This document shows, piece after piece, positions 53,701 through 64,000 of a stretch of DNA of 64,000 bases. The stretch is from Trichoplusia ni. Taxonomy: Eukaryota > Arthropoda > Insecta > Lepidoptera > Noctuidae. The notes below the pieces were generated by a model. That model ran no database searches, was not told where the DNA came from, and saw nothing but the letters and a program-made list of their open reading frames with translations. A program made the translations under genes and the position numbers. Position 1 is the stretch's first letter, and every line of letters begins with the position of its first letter. The stretch is taken from contig NC_039498.1 in NCBI RefSeq assembly GCF_003590095.1, forward strand, positions 2,046,001 through 2,110,000, given 5' to 3'.

Positions 53701-56700
53701 ATAGAATCAATTAGGTGTAGATTAATATAAAAGTTGTATTCTGACGTTTTAAAACCAGCATTGTTGCTAAGATACAAACGGATAGGACATTTTCCTAGCA
53801 CGAAATTATGATGGTTTTATGACATCAGAATAATCAGATTAGTATGAAGTAGTACTCACTCGCGATGCCATTCATAAATGGCCTCGATGTTCCCGAATAT
53901 CATGCGATGGCGGTCGCGCAGGCCCTCGGGCAGGCCGGGGTCCGCGTTCGGATCCTTTATAGAAATAAACAAAGATTTCAATTGTGTCTACGTATCCCCA
54001 ATTGGAAAAAAGTGGGAGCATGCAAATAATTTAGAAGTTTGACAGAGACTTATGAAAAAGTACTAAGAAAGTATAAATAAAGATTGTCAATAACTGCTGG
54101 AATGATTTGAAAGTACCTTAATTCAATATTATTTTTTATTGTCCCAAAGCTTTCTATTTGTTATTTTAACTCCACCTAACCTCATACCTGGTATTTAAAA
54201 AATAAGAATAACAATCCAATACAATAAGGTCGAGTTTTGAATGTTACCGATAAGATAGACAATTAGATACACATAATAACGGTAGTGTGCGTTGACGGCC
54301 TCACCTGCATGTGCCTCATGTATCCCTCGCAGACGAGACGCAAGTCCGACACGTAGATCTCCTCGGTGTCGACGAGCTCGCGCAGCACGTACTCGCGCTT
54401 CTTGCAGATGGCCTCGTACGAGTCGGGCCCGGGAGTGGCTGGAGGCTCCTCCTCCTCGCCACTGCGACCAGATGATGAAGCACCGCCGTGTTGCTCCTAC
54501 ATTTTAAATAACCCTCTATATATCTTTATCGATTTTCTTAATAACATGATAAGTCTATCTCAATCTAGTCTGTCTTCCTTTACAATACATTGATGTTGTT
54601 TTTTTATATATTTGTAACCCCAAGGTTTCCTGGTAGAATGCCTTGCGGCATTAAGTCCGCCTTTGTACCACAATAACACAATAGTAAGAATAATTAAAAA
54701 AAAGTCAAAGTTGCTACGCATTGTATTTAGGTTTAATTGAAAAAATCGTACTAAAAAGTTTCCATTTAATGAAAATTATAAAATTATTCGAAACAGGGTC
54801 ATTAATGTTGAAAGTAGTAACTGATTTGGGATTTCTAAAATCAACAAGACGTCTTATATATAATAAATGATTAACAGCGTATGTACAACTTTACCTGTAC
54901 TCAATTTGTAAGCATTAAATTAAAAAAAATAAAGACCTACAAATAAAACCACACAAACATGCATAAAAATACTCCGATTCTATGAATGAAAGCCTGCCAA
55001 AACAATTCTAAAGCATGCCGTCACAACAACTAAGCGACTGTAAAATCTAATCAACACAGCCTGTTCTGAATCAGCGAATAGCGACTTCGGTTGGATTTTG
55101 CATGAAATACGTAAAAACTATAGTCCAACTACAAAGCTAAAAAATATGAACGAATATTCCGAAACGTGAACTATAGCGTATTTGAGATGTTCCTTTTTCA
55201 TTTTTACCTTTATATGTATTTAAAAAGGAAACTAAAATTCGAATATTGTCCGTCGAGGTTCGACCACAAAATTTGCGTACGCCTCCGGTCCTAAAACTTT
55301 TTGTGGCACCCTCATATTGCAACTGCGAACAGGTCAAAGCCGCTATTGCCCAAATGGACTACTGTTGGCTTTCAAGTCCATTCGAGCGGCGCACACTTTT
55401 TTATTTCATTACATGCCTCATGTGCAATTTGCTGGATGCTTAAAAAAATTACATGTTGCCCTGTTGCTGCAGAATAGTATAAGAAATCAAAGGCGGCATG
55501 ACATTATGTAAGCTGCCCAACGACAAAGCTCTCAATCAATACAACGACTTAAAATACTACATGAGCGAGAAAAGAAACAAAACCAGGAAACCCGAAACAT
55601 GCACACATCATGCATTGGTATAGAGCCGAACCATTTTCTCTTTGACGATCTGGACGATTTCAGCTATGTCGGCAGCCCCGCCATTGCTTTCCATAGCATC
55701 CATACCCAAAGAGTTCTGAAAATGTTTACCAATATGAAACCATCGTACAAGTACCTGTTACCCGGGTTAATGTTAAAGTATGAAAGTTAACGATACAGAT
55801 TGAAGTAATGTGAGGATGAGTGTGGGCTGCGTAGTGGGTGGACTTACCCTGGCGGCGGGAGCGGACGCGGCCGCGGCGGGCTGCGGGGCCTGCAGCACGG
55901 CTTGAGGATTCTGTCATTACGGAATTATAAAGACATATAAATAAAAATATTTATATTAAATCGGCAGTAAATAAAACACGTAATAAAGGGAAAGAGATTT
56001 TTTATTCTTGAGATTTTGAAATATATTTCTAGTTTAAGATGTTAATTTAAAAGAAACTGAATACATTTATGCCGTAGAGTTACTCATAACATATTAAATG
56101 AAGAAAATTATTTCAAATTATGTAGTACAATATGAACTTGAAAAACTAAATAAATAATAATTGGAATCGTTAAATTACTGTTTCAATAATTCGGTCGGTT
56201 CGAAAACAAACCATTTTTATAGACTAAACACGATCTAATTTTGGTGGGCGTGACGTCACTCGAGTATTATCGATAAATAAAGAGTACTCATGAGTGGTAG
56301 TGGTTAGGATATTTGGGAAAAGGCCCAGTTTGTGTACACAGAGAGAGTTTATTGATGAAGGTCAAGAGTAAGGCCGCAAAGTACGATAAAAATATGTTTG
56401 TACACTATGTACCTCACTAAATAATGAAAAAATATATTAGAGATAAACAGTTTTTATTATTAATCGATTTAATGTATTTAAGTAACGTTTGAATAAATGA
56501 ACAAAGTATATTGTGAAGGAAAATAAAGCGTGAGAGTATATTTTATTTAGTGGTGACGTAAAAAGGTCGGTCATGTATCTGTAGACTAAAGTATTTTGTT
56601 CCCTGAAAGTGCTCGTTTTTGTTACGTGATCTGTAAAAGATAGATCGTTTACGTGAGAGTGATAGAATTCGTTGTGCCTCTGTAGGTGTGTTGCATAACA

Positions 56701-59700
56701 ACTACCAAGTACTTCTTTTGTATACGAGTTTAAAGTTCAGAGTAGTTTGACATAAGCGTGTTACATGACATTATTTCCGCCTCAGTAAACTGTTTGTGTG
56801 AAAGAGTAAAACTCTTACTGATGTAGTAGGTATATACCATACTGTAGTAGTTTTGAAAATTAAAAAAATACTTCCGATATACTTTAATTTGAATGAAGTA
56901 TTAGTGTATTTCTGCCAGTAAAGCACAATTTTAAGACAGGCGTCGATATTGGGCAAAACATTAAAAACTTGCAAAAAAATCGAATTAAAATTTGTCTGTA
57001 CGTTCAAGAGACCGACACTGACATGCAGGCACGTCGACATTCTAACACTCCCGTCGTTTTAAAGTCGGAGTTAAATAACAGTTAGGATAGTTTAAGTGCG
57101 TTGATTCCGTGCGGCTGAAAGTGAGCGGCGTGTTATAAACGTGGCACGTTCCCGAGTCGCGTACCTAACAACAAGTGCCCAACTACTCGGCTGACACGAA
57201 CATTGTTTGAGAAATTGTTTTGGCTTAAAACTCACTTATACGTGTTAACTTTCCGTTTCTTAACTCGTCTCCGAGTATGGGGAACATCGCGAACAGACGG
57301 TAATAGGAGCGCGGAACTTTAGTGCCGAGTTTAATGTGACATCCTTAAGACCTACTTTACAAACGACCTCATAATGATGTCAAAGTTCTACAACTATAAA
57401 CGAGTGAATGAACAATGTGGTGTAAACATCTTGAGACGGAGATCCACTTGAAACTGCAAGTATTCTCGAAACTTGTAGCGTTGTTAGCGTCCGACGTGAA
57501 ACTGCACCATTTTGTCTAATAAGTGATATTGAGAATGATTGCAATTTATTCGATTAAATTTATTAAATAGCTATGTCGACTTAATGAATGTGGCATGGCT
57601 GTATGCCTCTCGTATGGTGTTATTACAAAGTCGACTCAATATGAATGGTATCAAATGGAGGGATATTTATTACATTCGTAGGGATTATTTCGCGTGAACG
57701 GGTTTAATGAGTAGCGATCGGGGCACATTAATGAAGTTGGTTGTGGTGTTCCGTTATCGAGTATAGCTGTATCTATTCGGGTATGCTGCATTAGTCCTGG
57801 AACCTCACCTGTATGGGTTTCATGGGCGGCGGCAGCTCCACGTCGGCGGCTTCGTCTTCAGCCTCGTCCAGCGCACCGGGAACGCCCTTACCGACGTCGT
57901 GGTCATCGCCACGGCCATTGTTTTCGCCGACGGTGCTATACGGCAACTGTTTTAAAAATATAAGTGGTTAGTACGTTACTTTAATATAAATATTAATAAT
58001 TCGATTGCCAAGTAACAATTTTTCGTCATTCCAAATGAAACGGGCAATCGAAGCTCGATACAGCTTTTTAATAAAAATCCAATGGCAATAAATCCAAATA
58101 TAAACCTGTCCACAAGTTATTACCGCAAAGTTATACGTAAATAAACATTTTTCTAAGTTCAATTGACTGTAGGTAAGTAATTTAAAAAAGTTACAACTTC
58201 TTGAACGTTTCTCTCTCAAACAGCTTTAATTAACAAAAAGGCAATTTCACACTTTAAAGGTTTCTTACCTATTGGTATATTAAAAACAACTTGTTTTTTT
58301 ACCTTTGATTAAAAATTTATTATTTCTTGCAAAACAATTATGTAACAGTAGGAAATTGTACTTTTTGGTGTTAATTGCTTAATTCTTCTTGAAAACCAGT
58401 AATGTGTCAAATGACTGAATTTAACTTACTTTAAGTTTCTTGTCCGATGGTATTTTCTTCAATGGGACCGGTTTTTCAGCATTTGCGGGGGATTGGGCAC
58501 CGCTTGGTCCCTTTTCATTCTTCCCTTGAGATTGCTTGCGCAGTCCCAGCCAACGTTTCCTATATGGGGGCAAAACATACACAGTCAGAAATAAAATTAT
58601 AATACCGTTTACCCGTTTAAGCTTTTAATCACTTTTAGTAGGAAGCATTAACGTTTTTATGTTGATTGCTCAATAAAACCCTGCTAGGTGGTATTTAAAT
58701 GTTGCGAGACTAGAAAACAAGCTGAGATCGAAAAACGAGGGCAAATTGAAATTGAAAAGTATTCATATATTACTCAAGAAGAGCGGTATTCATTACCTAT
58801 TAAACTAACGAGGACCTCGGAAAACGTATTGTTCCAACTTGACGTCATTAAAAAGTTGTCCGACGATAACTAGAGGTCGAACCAATAGTTATCAAAAACC
58901 TTTTTGTTTTGGCTTTTGACTCGTTATATAGAAAAACAACAATCCGTTAGTGAGCCCCGTCTGGAGGGCTGACCTCTTACTCCCCGCCTCGAGTGAGGTG
59001 AACTGCGTCCGATAACTCACAAATACTGTTCGAAACATGCCCTTCAAAATAGGAAGTGCCTTCGTTTATGCGATTTTTACTCAGAATGAAAACTCATAAA
59101 ACGTAAAACGGACGTTCACAGTTTTCCCACCTCTAGAATACACCATGCGTTACGTTATTTAGCCCCAAGCCTCTTTGTGTTTATTTTATCTGCATTTGGA
59201 ACTACAGAATTAAAATAAACGAGAGGTTTTTGTGTACATGGATCGATAGAGTTAACTTCCGTTTTCGTGTATTGGTACTGAAAATTACACTAAAAGCCAA
59301 GGTAGGCTGTACTGCACAAGCCCTGAAAGGCCTGCGATTTTGATGAAATTAGAAGCGGCCACCACTATGAGTGGCTTCCCCAATAGAAACATGTAGGTAC
59401 CACTTTGTGTGGGGTAAACTTCGTTAGGAAACTAAATCGAATACGGTTGCTTTGATTTTGTTTACACAAGCGGATCAAAATGTTATTGAAACATCTGTAT
59501 GCATCGAACCCGTAGTACATGTGTAAGCGGCGGACACTGCTAGTGTTGTATCGAGGGAGAGGTCCGGAGCGTCGAGCTTACAGCTGCAACTATTTAGGCA
59601 CAGCGCATTACGCAGGCCATGGACACCAATGGACCACAATTACACATATGTAATCCAATATGTTAACCGCATTGCTTGTATTGGATATATCGTGCGTCAC

Positions 59701-62289
59701 TATTCATTATAATTTTCCTCTTATTCGAATTGACATGGTTAGTATGATTTTAAATACATCGATTCGTGTTTGTAGAGTTATTCGCTACCACTGGGCGTAG
59801 TCCATGAACAGAGATTATTTTACCGATTTTCAAAGTAGCGTTGTATGTGTGTCTTGGGGAAAATGTCATATATTTTCCCCAAAACACACATACAGCATTT
59901 TAAAGCCGACCAGCAGTCTTTCTAACAAATGATGTTCATGTCAAAGTTCTGAATCAACAAACAGGAAATAAAAATGTCAAAGATTTTCCATTCATGCCCT
60001 ACGTCAAAGCGTACCCGTTTACAACTGAGCAAAGTTTATGTCGTAGATAGATACGCCCAACAATTTGGCAAGCTCTTGCTGAATCGTAATTTGATGAGAT
60101 CATCATCAGGGTGATGACTGACGCTGCTGCTGATGCGTGCTACGACAGACCTGCACACACTTGTCTTGTCTATTACTAACATAACAAACCAGCTGTTATT
60201 TGATTTATTGACTATGTCTTTAAATATATTTATCGTCGTTTTATTATAAAGACATCGTCTACCTTGGATCCGGCACTACATGTTATAGATAAGTATAATG
60301 TATTCCGAGTACCTAATGCTCACCAATTCGTATCAAAACGTTTTACCACGATAACCGTGGAAAATTCAAGATGCTATCTAGATAATAGTCCAGTGTTGCT
60401 ACGTCGAACAATCAATCAAGAAACGTAAACAATTAAATATTAATGTTCCATTAATACCACGATGTGATACTAAATTCGAATTATGTGCGCTTTGATTTAT
60501 TTCGAAATAGGATGCAATGTAAAGGGAGCATGAATATGTAGGCGTACTGAAAGATTCGCCCTATCCAATACAAACAGGGCACAGAGGGGCTAGGGCTTAA
60601 CTACGGAACCAATTTCAGGGGAACAAATTAATCCAGGCCTGCGTTCATTTTAAGGACTTCACACTGGCTTACACATCCTTTGTTCAAAGACTCTTATTAA
60701 CGTACGTTCGCGATGCATATTCACTTTTCGTTTTGCCTTGCTAAATCAAAGGTTTGGACGGCGATGGAGGGTAGCAAATACTCGTATTTAAAATATGAGT
60801 ATTCAATTACATGGTTATAGCCTATTGTAATTTATTGATTAATAAAAAACTAGTATATATTAAGCTATTAATGTCCAATATTCTTAAGGGATCATTTCAA
60901 ACAAACAATGAGATATTTGCTATACCAGAAAAGCGCGGTCAAACAGCGCGAGTTTCTTAAATAGTTTTGTCTGGCTGTCATTAAACAAAAAGTACTTGAA
61001 AGCTTCGTGAAAACATAAAACAATAGAAATCGAAACAAGTGTGTACCTATAATAGGCATGCATACGAGACACTATGTTACTAAATTTCTAATTTGTTAAA
61101 AATGTATGTTATGCTGTTGGTATAACTAATAAATAAAGACTGTTATATTTCTCGTTTTCAAGTAATTTGTACAATAAATCTGTAAAGCCAGTGCTTGGAA
61201 TAATACAAGGATTTTGTCAAAGACAATACAAATCCTAGGACCTCGGCTTCTCTCAGACTAATTGACAACTAATCGTTTGAGTTATGGTAAGATGTTGGAA
61301 ACATAAAAGAACGTTGCCTGGAGGATATTGGCTTAAAGATAAAAGGGAATCTCACAGGTAATCAACCAACAGAGCTCTATGATTTATTCAATCGGAAACG
61401 ATCCTGATCGAAGAAAAAGGTTACAAATCTATTACGGATTCAAGTGTATTATTTGTATGGAACAGAGTTATGTAGGTACGTTATATTTCATACCTTCATA
61501 CCAGTTTGGTACCTGTCTGGTGCAGGAGAGGAACCTAAATAATGCGAGGAACGATTACTTTATAAACTTAAAACGGATATCCGAAACATCCACCGCAAGA
61601 ACTAGACAGTGACGGGCGCTGTTCAACTTTTACTTAGTACGAGCGCACTTTAACGTAGAAAACAATTTACTCATTTTAACATAGGCCAAGTTTGACTCTA
61701 TGTCAGACTTTGCCTATATTACATACTAAAATGTTTACTTGTTTTGACAAATCGTACTGAACGCTAGCTGCTCTTAATTTGAAACTAATTTATGTAAATT
61801 GTGACAGGTAATTCACCCACATAAAACAGGTGAAATTGTTTCGAATATTGTCACTGTATGAGGTACGTATTGAAATGTTTGGGTGTTTTATATTACAAAT
61901 GAACCAATGGATGTGAATAGTTTTTATTGTTTTATCTGTGTATGCGCGAGCGGTCAGATCTACCTTGGACCAAGGACTTGTCACCGCATTGCGGTCGGAG
62001 TCCGGCTGCCCGACTACAACTAACAAAAACTATCCCAATAGTAACAATACGAAGTAGATCCCCACGTGGCGGAAACTCGCACCGGTAAGGTCACACTGAG
62101 GCCCGTATGTTTTTGACGCTACCACTTAAAATTTCCTTGTTAGAAGACGGTTTGCAAAAATGAAGCACTGCAATTACATTTTAATAAGTGATATTGACAA
62201 TGCACAATATTATACAGCACATAACACAATAAAAACACTATAGGTGCATCACTTGAAACTTACTTTACGCCAACCACTTGATTCCACAT
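50550..62289 (-). CDS. trio: trio, GEF2 (DH2-PH2) part, with candidate short-isoform first exon
   Basis: Ten minus-strand exons (62289-62264, 58559-58430, 57946-57809, 55910-55848, 54496-54305, 53954-53860, 53179-52987, 51694-51497, 51066-50878, 50792-50550) join in phase to 488 codons and a TAA stop. The order is KRWLGLRK linker, acidic and Pro/Ala-rich linkers, DH domain (about residues 150-345: KKREYVLRELVDTEE, FGNIEAIYEWHRD, SEYIVSEHD, LLIKPIQRIQKYHLLVKKIL, MMDVGRLQGFAG) and PH domain (about 346-470: NITAQGKLLMQE, VFLFEQCIIFSE, RAEWLSTLNSILTLQKNF). It matches the second GEF unit of Trio/Kalirin/UNC-73, which in animals activates Rho and guides axons and actin. No kinase follows, as in insect Trio. 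The spectrin, DH1-PH1 and SH3 exons of the long form are not in the window and should lie to the right. Confidence 0.92.
50878..51066 (-). CDS. trio: trio PH2 exon 1
   Basis: 63 codons: GNITAQGKLLMQESMMVTDV, then KELQVFLFEQCIIFSEAVGK. The donor is gtcagt, a weaker consensus, but phase and homology support it because the next exon continues QVNRMDVE. Confidence 0.9.
51497..51694 (-). CDS. trio: trio DH2 exon 4 (CR3 helix)
   Basis: 66 codons, phase 0: LGDLLIKPIQRIQKYHLLVK is the diagnostic DH CR3 motif that contacts the GTPase; the exon ends MMDVGRLQGFA, the link to the PH domain. Acceptor gttttcag, donor gtaaga. Confidence 0.94.
51695..52986. other. trio intron between DH2 exons 3 and 4
   Basis: It contains the coding-like stretch at 51870-52310. 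The remainder (52311-52986) is AT-rich with no repeat I can name. Confidence 0.5.
51870..52310 (-). other. Unidentified coding-like segment in a trio intron
   Basis: A minus-strand frame over about 52310-52017 reads LATSLFAMRQVIDKTFKIVF, then a strongly hydrophobic stretch (GATSYALFILMLLFTFVQ) and LHANVYSVPYYVG. A good donor (GTATGT) follows at about 52073, and a frame after a possible acceptor reads FLIFRLFEIALDGVDTI and RFYMHDWLY. It could be a nested membrane-protein gene, an old retrocopy or chance. I do not recognise the family. Confidence 0.3.
52987..53179 (-). CDS. trio: trio DH2 exon 3
   Basis: One base plus 64 codons: KFVRELHLCVEEPELLGPLF, later YETYCRNKPVSEYIVSEHDH and ELRIKLGQKLQ. 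Acceptor ttgtgcag, donor gtgggt. Confidence 0.92.
53180..54304. other. trio introns around DH2 exon 2
   Basis: Apart from exon 53860-53954 nothing is seen: AT-rich sequence without repeats I recognise. Confidence 0.5.
53860..53954 (-). CDS. trio: trio DH2 exon 2
   Basis: 31 codons plus two bases: DPNADPGLPEGLRDRHRMIF, GNIEAIYEWHR; the split codon gives Asp (WHRD), as in human TRIO. Donor gtgagt. Confidence 0.9.
54305..54496 (-). CDS. trio: trio exon: start of DH2 domain
   Basis: 64 codons: EQHGGASSSGRSGEEEEPPA, then YEAICKKREYVLRELVDTEE and IYVSDLRLVCEGYMRHMQ, the first conserved helix (CR1) of the DH fold. The acceptor is a tandem tag/gag (54499-54494), so the first Glu may be included or left out. 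Donor gtgagg. Confidence 0.9.
54497..55847. other. trio intron with a broken plus-strand coding-like stretch
   Basis: At about 55246-55750, plus-strand frames read RTPPVLKLFVAPSYCNCEQ, MDYCWLSSPFERRTLFYFIT and, after frame breaks, GIEPNHFLFDDLDDFSYVG. It resembles a decayed retrocopy, but I cannot name a source gene. The remainder is AT-rich. Confidence 0.35.
55848..55910 (-). CDS. trio: trio small Pro/Ala linker exon (21 codons)
   Basis: NPQAVLQAPQPAAAASAPAA plus R, phase 0 at both ends, acceptor aatgacag, donor gtaagt. Strongly GC-rich in an AT-rich setting. Being a phase-0 cassette, it could be skipped without loss of frame. Confidence 0.78.
55911..57808. other. trio intron, nothing assigned
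   Basis: A 1.9-kb stretch. About 57040-57360 is less AT-rich and could be an internal promoter, but no exon can be supported. Confidence 0.4.
57809..57946 (-). CDS. trio: trio linker exon, acidic
   Basis: 46 codons, phase 0 at both ends. LPYSTVGENNGRGDDHDVGK, an Asp/Glu/Ala stretch, then ELPPPMKPIQ. Acceptor ttaaaacag, donor gtgagg. A disordered region between the SH3 and DH2 parts. Confidence 0.85.
58430..58559 (-). CDS. trio: trio exon with KRWLGLRK linker
   Basis: One base plus 43 codons, phase 0 at its end. KRWLGLRKQSQGKNEKGPSG, then a Lys/Pro-rich tail ending PSDKKLK. Acceptor catatag, donor gtaagt. Its incoming phase (one base) must fit both the short first exon and the unseen long-form exon. 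Confidence 0.85.
58560..62263. other. 3.7-kb trio intron
   Basis: No exon is found; the SH3 exon is not here as far as I can see. It has an imperfect hairpin at about 59850-59894 and a 37-base one at 61681-61717, and a plus-strand 61-codon frame at 58688-58873 that I regard as chance or a transposon scrap. Confidence 0.5.
62264..62289 (-). CDS. trio: trio candidate alternative first coding exon (MWNQVVGV)
   Basis: ATG at 62289-62287, eight codons, then AA before gtaagt. The two leftover bases plus the first G of the next exon give Lys, so MWNQVVGVK reads straight into KRWLGLRK. The frame has a stop (TAG, about 62310) upstream, so this ATG is the first in frame. A CpG-rich stretch about 210-270 bases upstream would suit a promoter. 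Drosophila trio is known to make short GEF2-only forms; that this exon does the same is inference. Confidence 0.6.
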
Positions 62290-62489
62290 AATTGTACAGT
62301 CGCACTAACATACCACATCACTGTCACAATCGTTCACTGTCGCGATCACGTGGACACTGACTAACATGCAAAATGTTCACAAACATTGTTATCTAGGTAG
62401 TATTTCGAAGGCGTAAATAATCTGATCGGGGGACGGTCGACAAGGAGCGGTATCAACCAAGATACAGACGCGATAATGTTGTAATGAGC

Positions 62490-62570
62490 GTATGTACGAG
62501 CGGCCGCGGCACGTTACGACGACGTCGTCGCCCGCGCGCCGCCCGCCGACGCCCGCCTGTCACACCGGCC
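62490..62570. promoter_or_regulatory. trio: CpG-rich patch upstream of the trio short first exon
   Basis: gagcggccgcggcacgttac and cgtcgtcgcccgcgcgccgc lie in otherwise AT-rich DNA, 200-280 bases upstream (minus strand) of the candidate ATG. An E-box-like cacgtg is at about 62347-62352. I see no clear TATA box. Promoter function is inferred from position and composition. Confidence 0.4.
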
Positions 62571-64000
62571 ATAAACGAAACCTTAATTACATTTCAATTA
62601 GGTAATGAACTCATCGAACCTGTCACCGTGTTCTTGCAAATATACGTTCACCTACAATTGTTTAGCATTATACTTGTCAGCTCGATTGAACTTTACAGTT
62701 GTGTTTAGACTTTTCAAAACATTAAATTATCGTTGCTAATAGGGTGATTTACGTTTGCAGGAATACATTACAGAATATTTAGTTATCTGTTGAGGCATGT
62801 ACATTATGAATATGTGTGATTAGATAGCGAGAATTGTAAAGAATTGATAAGAGTGCCTCTAGGTCACATTAGTGAACAACTTTAGGTTGCTGAAGAATGG
62901 CATTTGAGTTGATCTAAATGCACAGGTGAGCTAGGCGTGAAATGGTAAAGAAACATGTTGCTTGGATATTTCCAACTTTTCTTTACAGTTGAAGGATATA
63001 ACTGAAATGGAAAGTATTTAATCACAAGAAAGAATAATGAGTCTTTTTTTTTTAAGTCATTAATTTTTGTCCATTTTCAGGATGGATCTTGTGATTCGCT
63101 GTATTTTTGTATTAAAAAAGCAATTGGTTTTTATTTACGTACACTATGAAATAGGACACTATCAAATCATTTATCTGATTGTCATGATAGACACCGTACG
63201 ATAATTATACGAAGACAATTTGATACGAGGACTAAAGTAAAATAGTTTGTTAATTTAAATGTTTAATGTATTAAGTCTTAACATTGAATGTTCATTAGGT
63301 GAATTAATGAATACACTTCGTCAATTCTAATTCCGAAAACTCCTTGTTTGAGTACGAATATAATACGAAAATTGTGGATTGTGAAAAGGCATTCATCTTT
63401 CATTTAGCTGCTGCCGACGCGAACACACGACCAAGATGTATTCGCTTACGTCAAGCTATTACGCAATGTTTTTGCGGGATAACACATAAACATGATGCGT
63501 TTGTATGAATTCCATGAGCAAACAAGTTGGAACGCGGGCACTGGCACATTACTGGATTAAAACACGGACCTTTGGATGTCTTGGTAGAGATAAATGAATG
63601 AAGATGCACGTCAAACAGAACGGGCGTGAATGAAACAACCTTATATGAAGAAAACAGTGAGCACAACAGCGTCTCGGGTCGTGCGCGTCGTCGGACATGA
63701 TCCTGTGCGCGTGCGATGTCGCCTGCACACAACTGCGCGACTGAGCCGGTCGGCCGCGATACACCAGAGCAGTAAGATAAAACCACACCAAGATAAAAAG
63801 ATGACTAATAGAAAACGCCGAAACATTTATTGCAAGATACAGAATAAGATAAGGCTTTATTTTAAAGAATTAAACACCTTTGGAACTTTGATTTGTTGTG
63901 AGATTTCTAAAGACTCTCATAGAGTCATAAGTTTTGTAGTTTTCGCTCTCCGCAGCTTAGGTATTACAACAGATTAAACAACGAAAAAAGGGAAAGTTAA
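62571..64000. other. Right-edge sequence, probably trio intron or upstream region
   Basis: Mostly AT-rich. A GC-richer patch at about 63665-63775 contains a minus-strand ATG (63698-63696) followed by SDDAHDPRRCCAHCFLHI; it might be another first exon, but the following donor (gttgtt) is weak. Confidence 0.35.

Noticed and set aside
58688..58873. Plus-strand ORF with KQAEIEKRGQIEIEK
   Set aside because: Short, in a trio intron, no start context or neighbouring exon; at most a transposon scrap.

Overview
The window is nuclear DNA of an insect, almost certainly a moth or butterfly. The split genes have insect orthologues and short GT-AG exons, the background is AT-rich, and the interspersed repeats are the ones lepidopteran genomes carry: Helitrons with a TC start, a CTAG end and A^T insertion, tRNA-headed SINEs, a SINE with a 5S-rRNA-like head, and (ATT)n-tailed non-LTR elements. 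Two N runs (16037-17036 and 49358-50357) are each exactly 1,000 bases, so they look like scaffolding placeholders of unknown true size.

Left part (454-10971, minus strand): the first eleven coding exons of a WDR7 / Rabconnectin-3 beta (Drosophila Rbcn-3B) orthologue, a WD40 protein that regulates the V-ATPase. All exons join in phase and encode about 471 residues. The gene runs off the left edge. Upstream lies a nearly intact, minus-strand APE/RT non-LTR retrotransposon (12213 into the first gap) with an intact 935-residue ORF2 and a long ORF1 cut by the gap.

Middle (17037-49357): repeat-rich, with the remains of a Stubble-like type II transmembrane serine protease on the plus strand. Exon 1 (anchor), exon 2 (disulphide-knot domain and stem) and three protease exons are recognisable. 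At least four frame changes break exon 2, two frame changes and a lost residue break the last exon, a 5'-truncated SINE interrupts the end of the stem, and no exon carrying the IVGG, His57 and Asp102 parts is visible. I read it as a decaying gene copy.

Right part (50550-62289, minus strand): the 3' half of trio. Nine coding exons encode the linker, the second DH domain and the second PH domain. They are preceded by a candidate alternative first exon at 62264-62289 that would give a GEF2-only protein of 488 residues. Long-isoform exons are probably further right.

Mobile DNA worth noting: a 1,288-bp TIR element with a TTAT target duplication and more than a dozen copies of a CACGGCRATGAAA-type motif, two palindromic MITEs, a perfect 26-bp inverted repeat, four near-complete Helitrons, and a tail-to-tail SINE pair. 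I see no CRISPR, operon, rRNA gene or credible functional tRNA gene, and no multi-gene system that I would call new.
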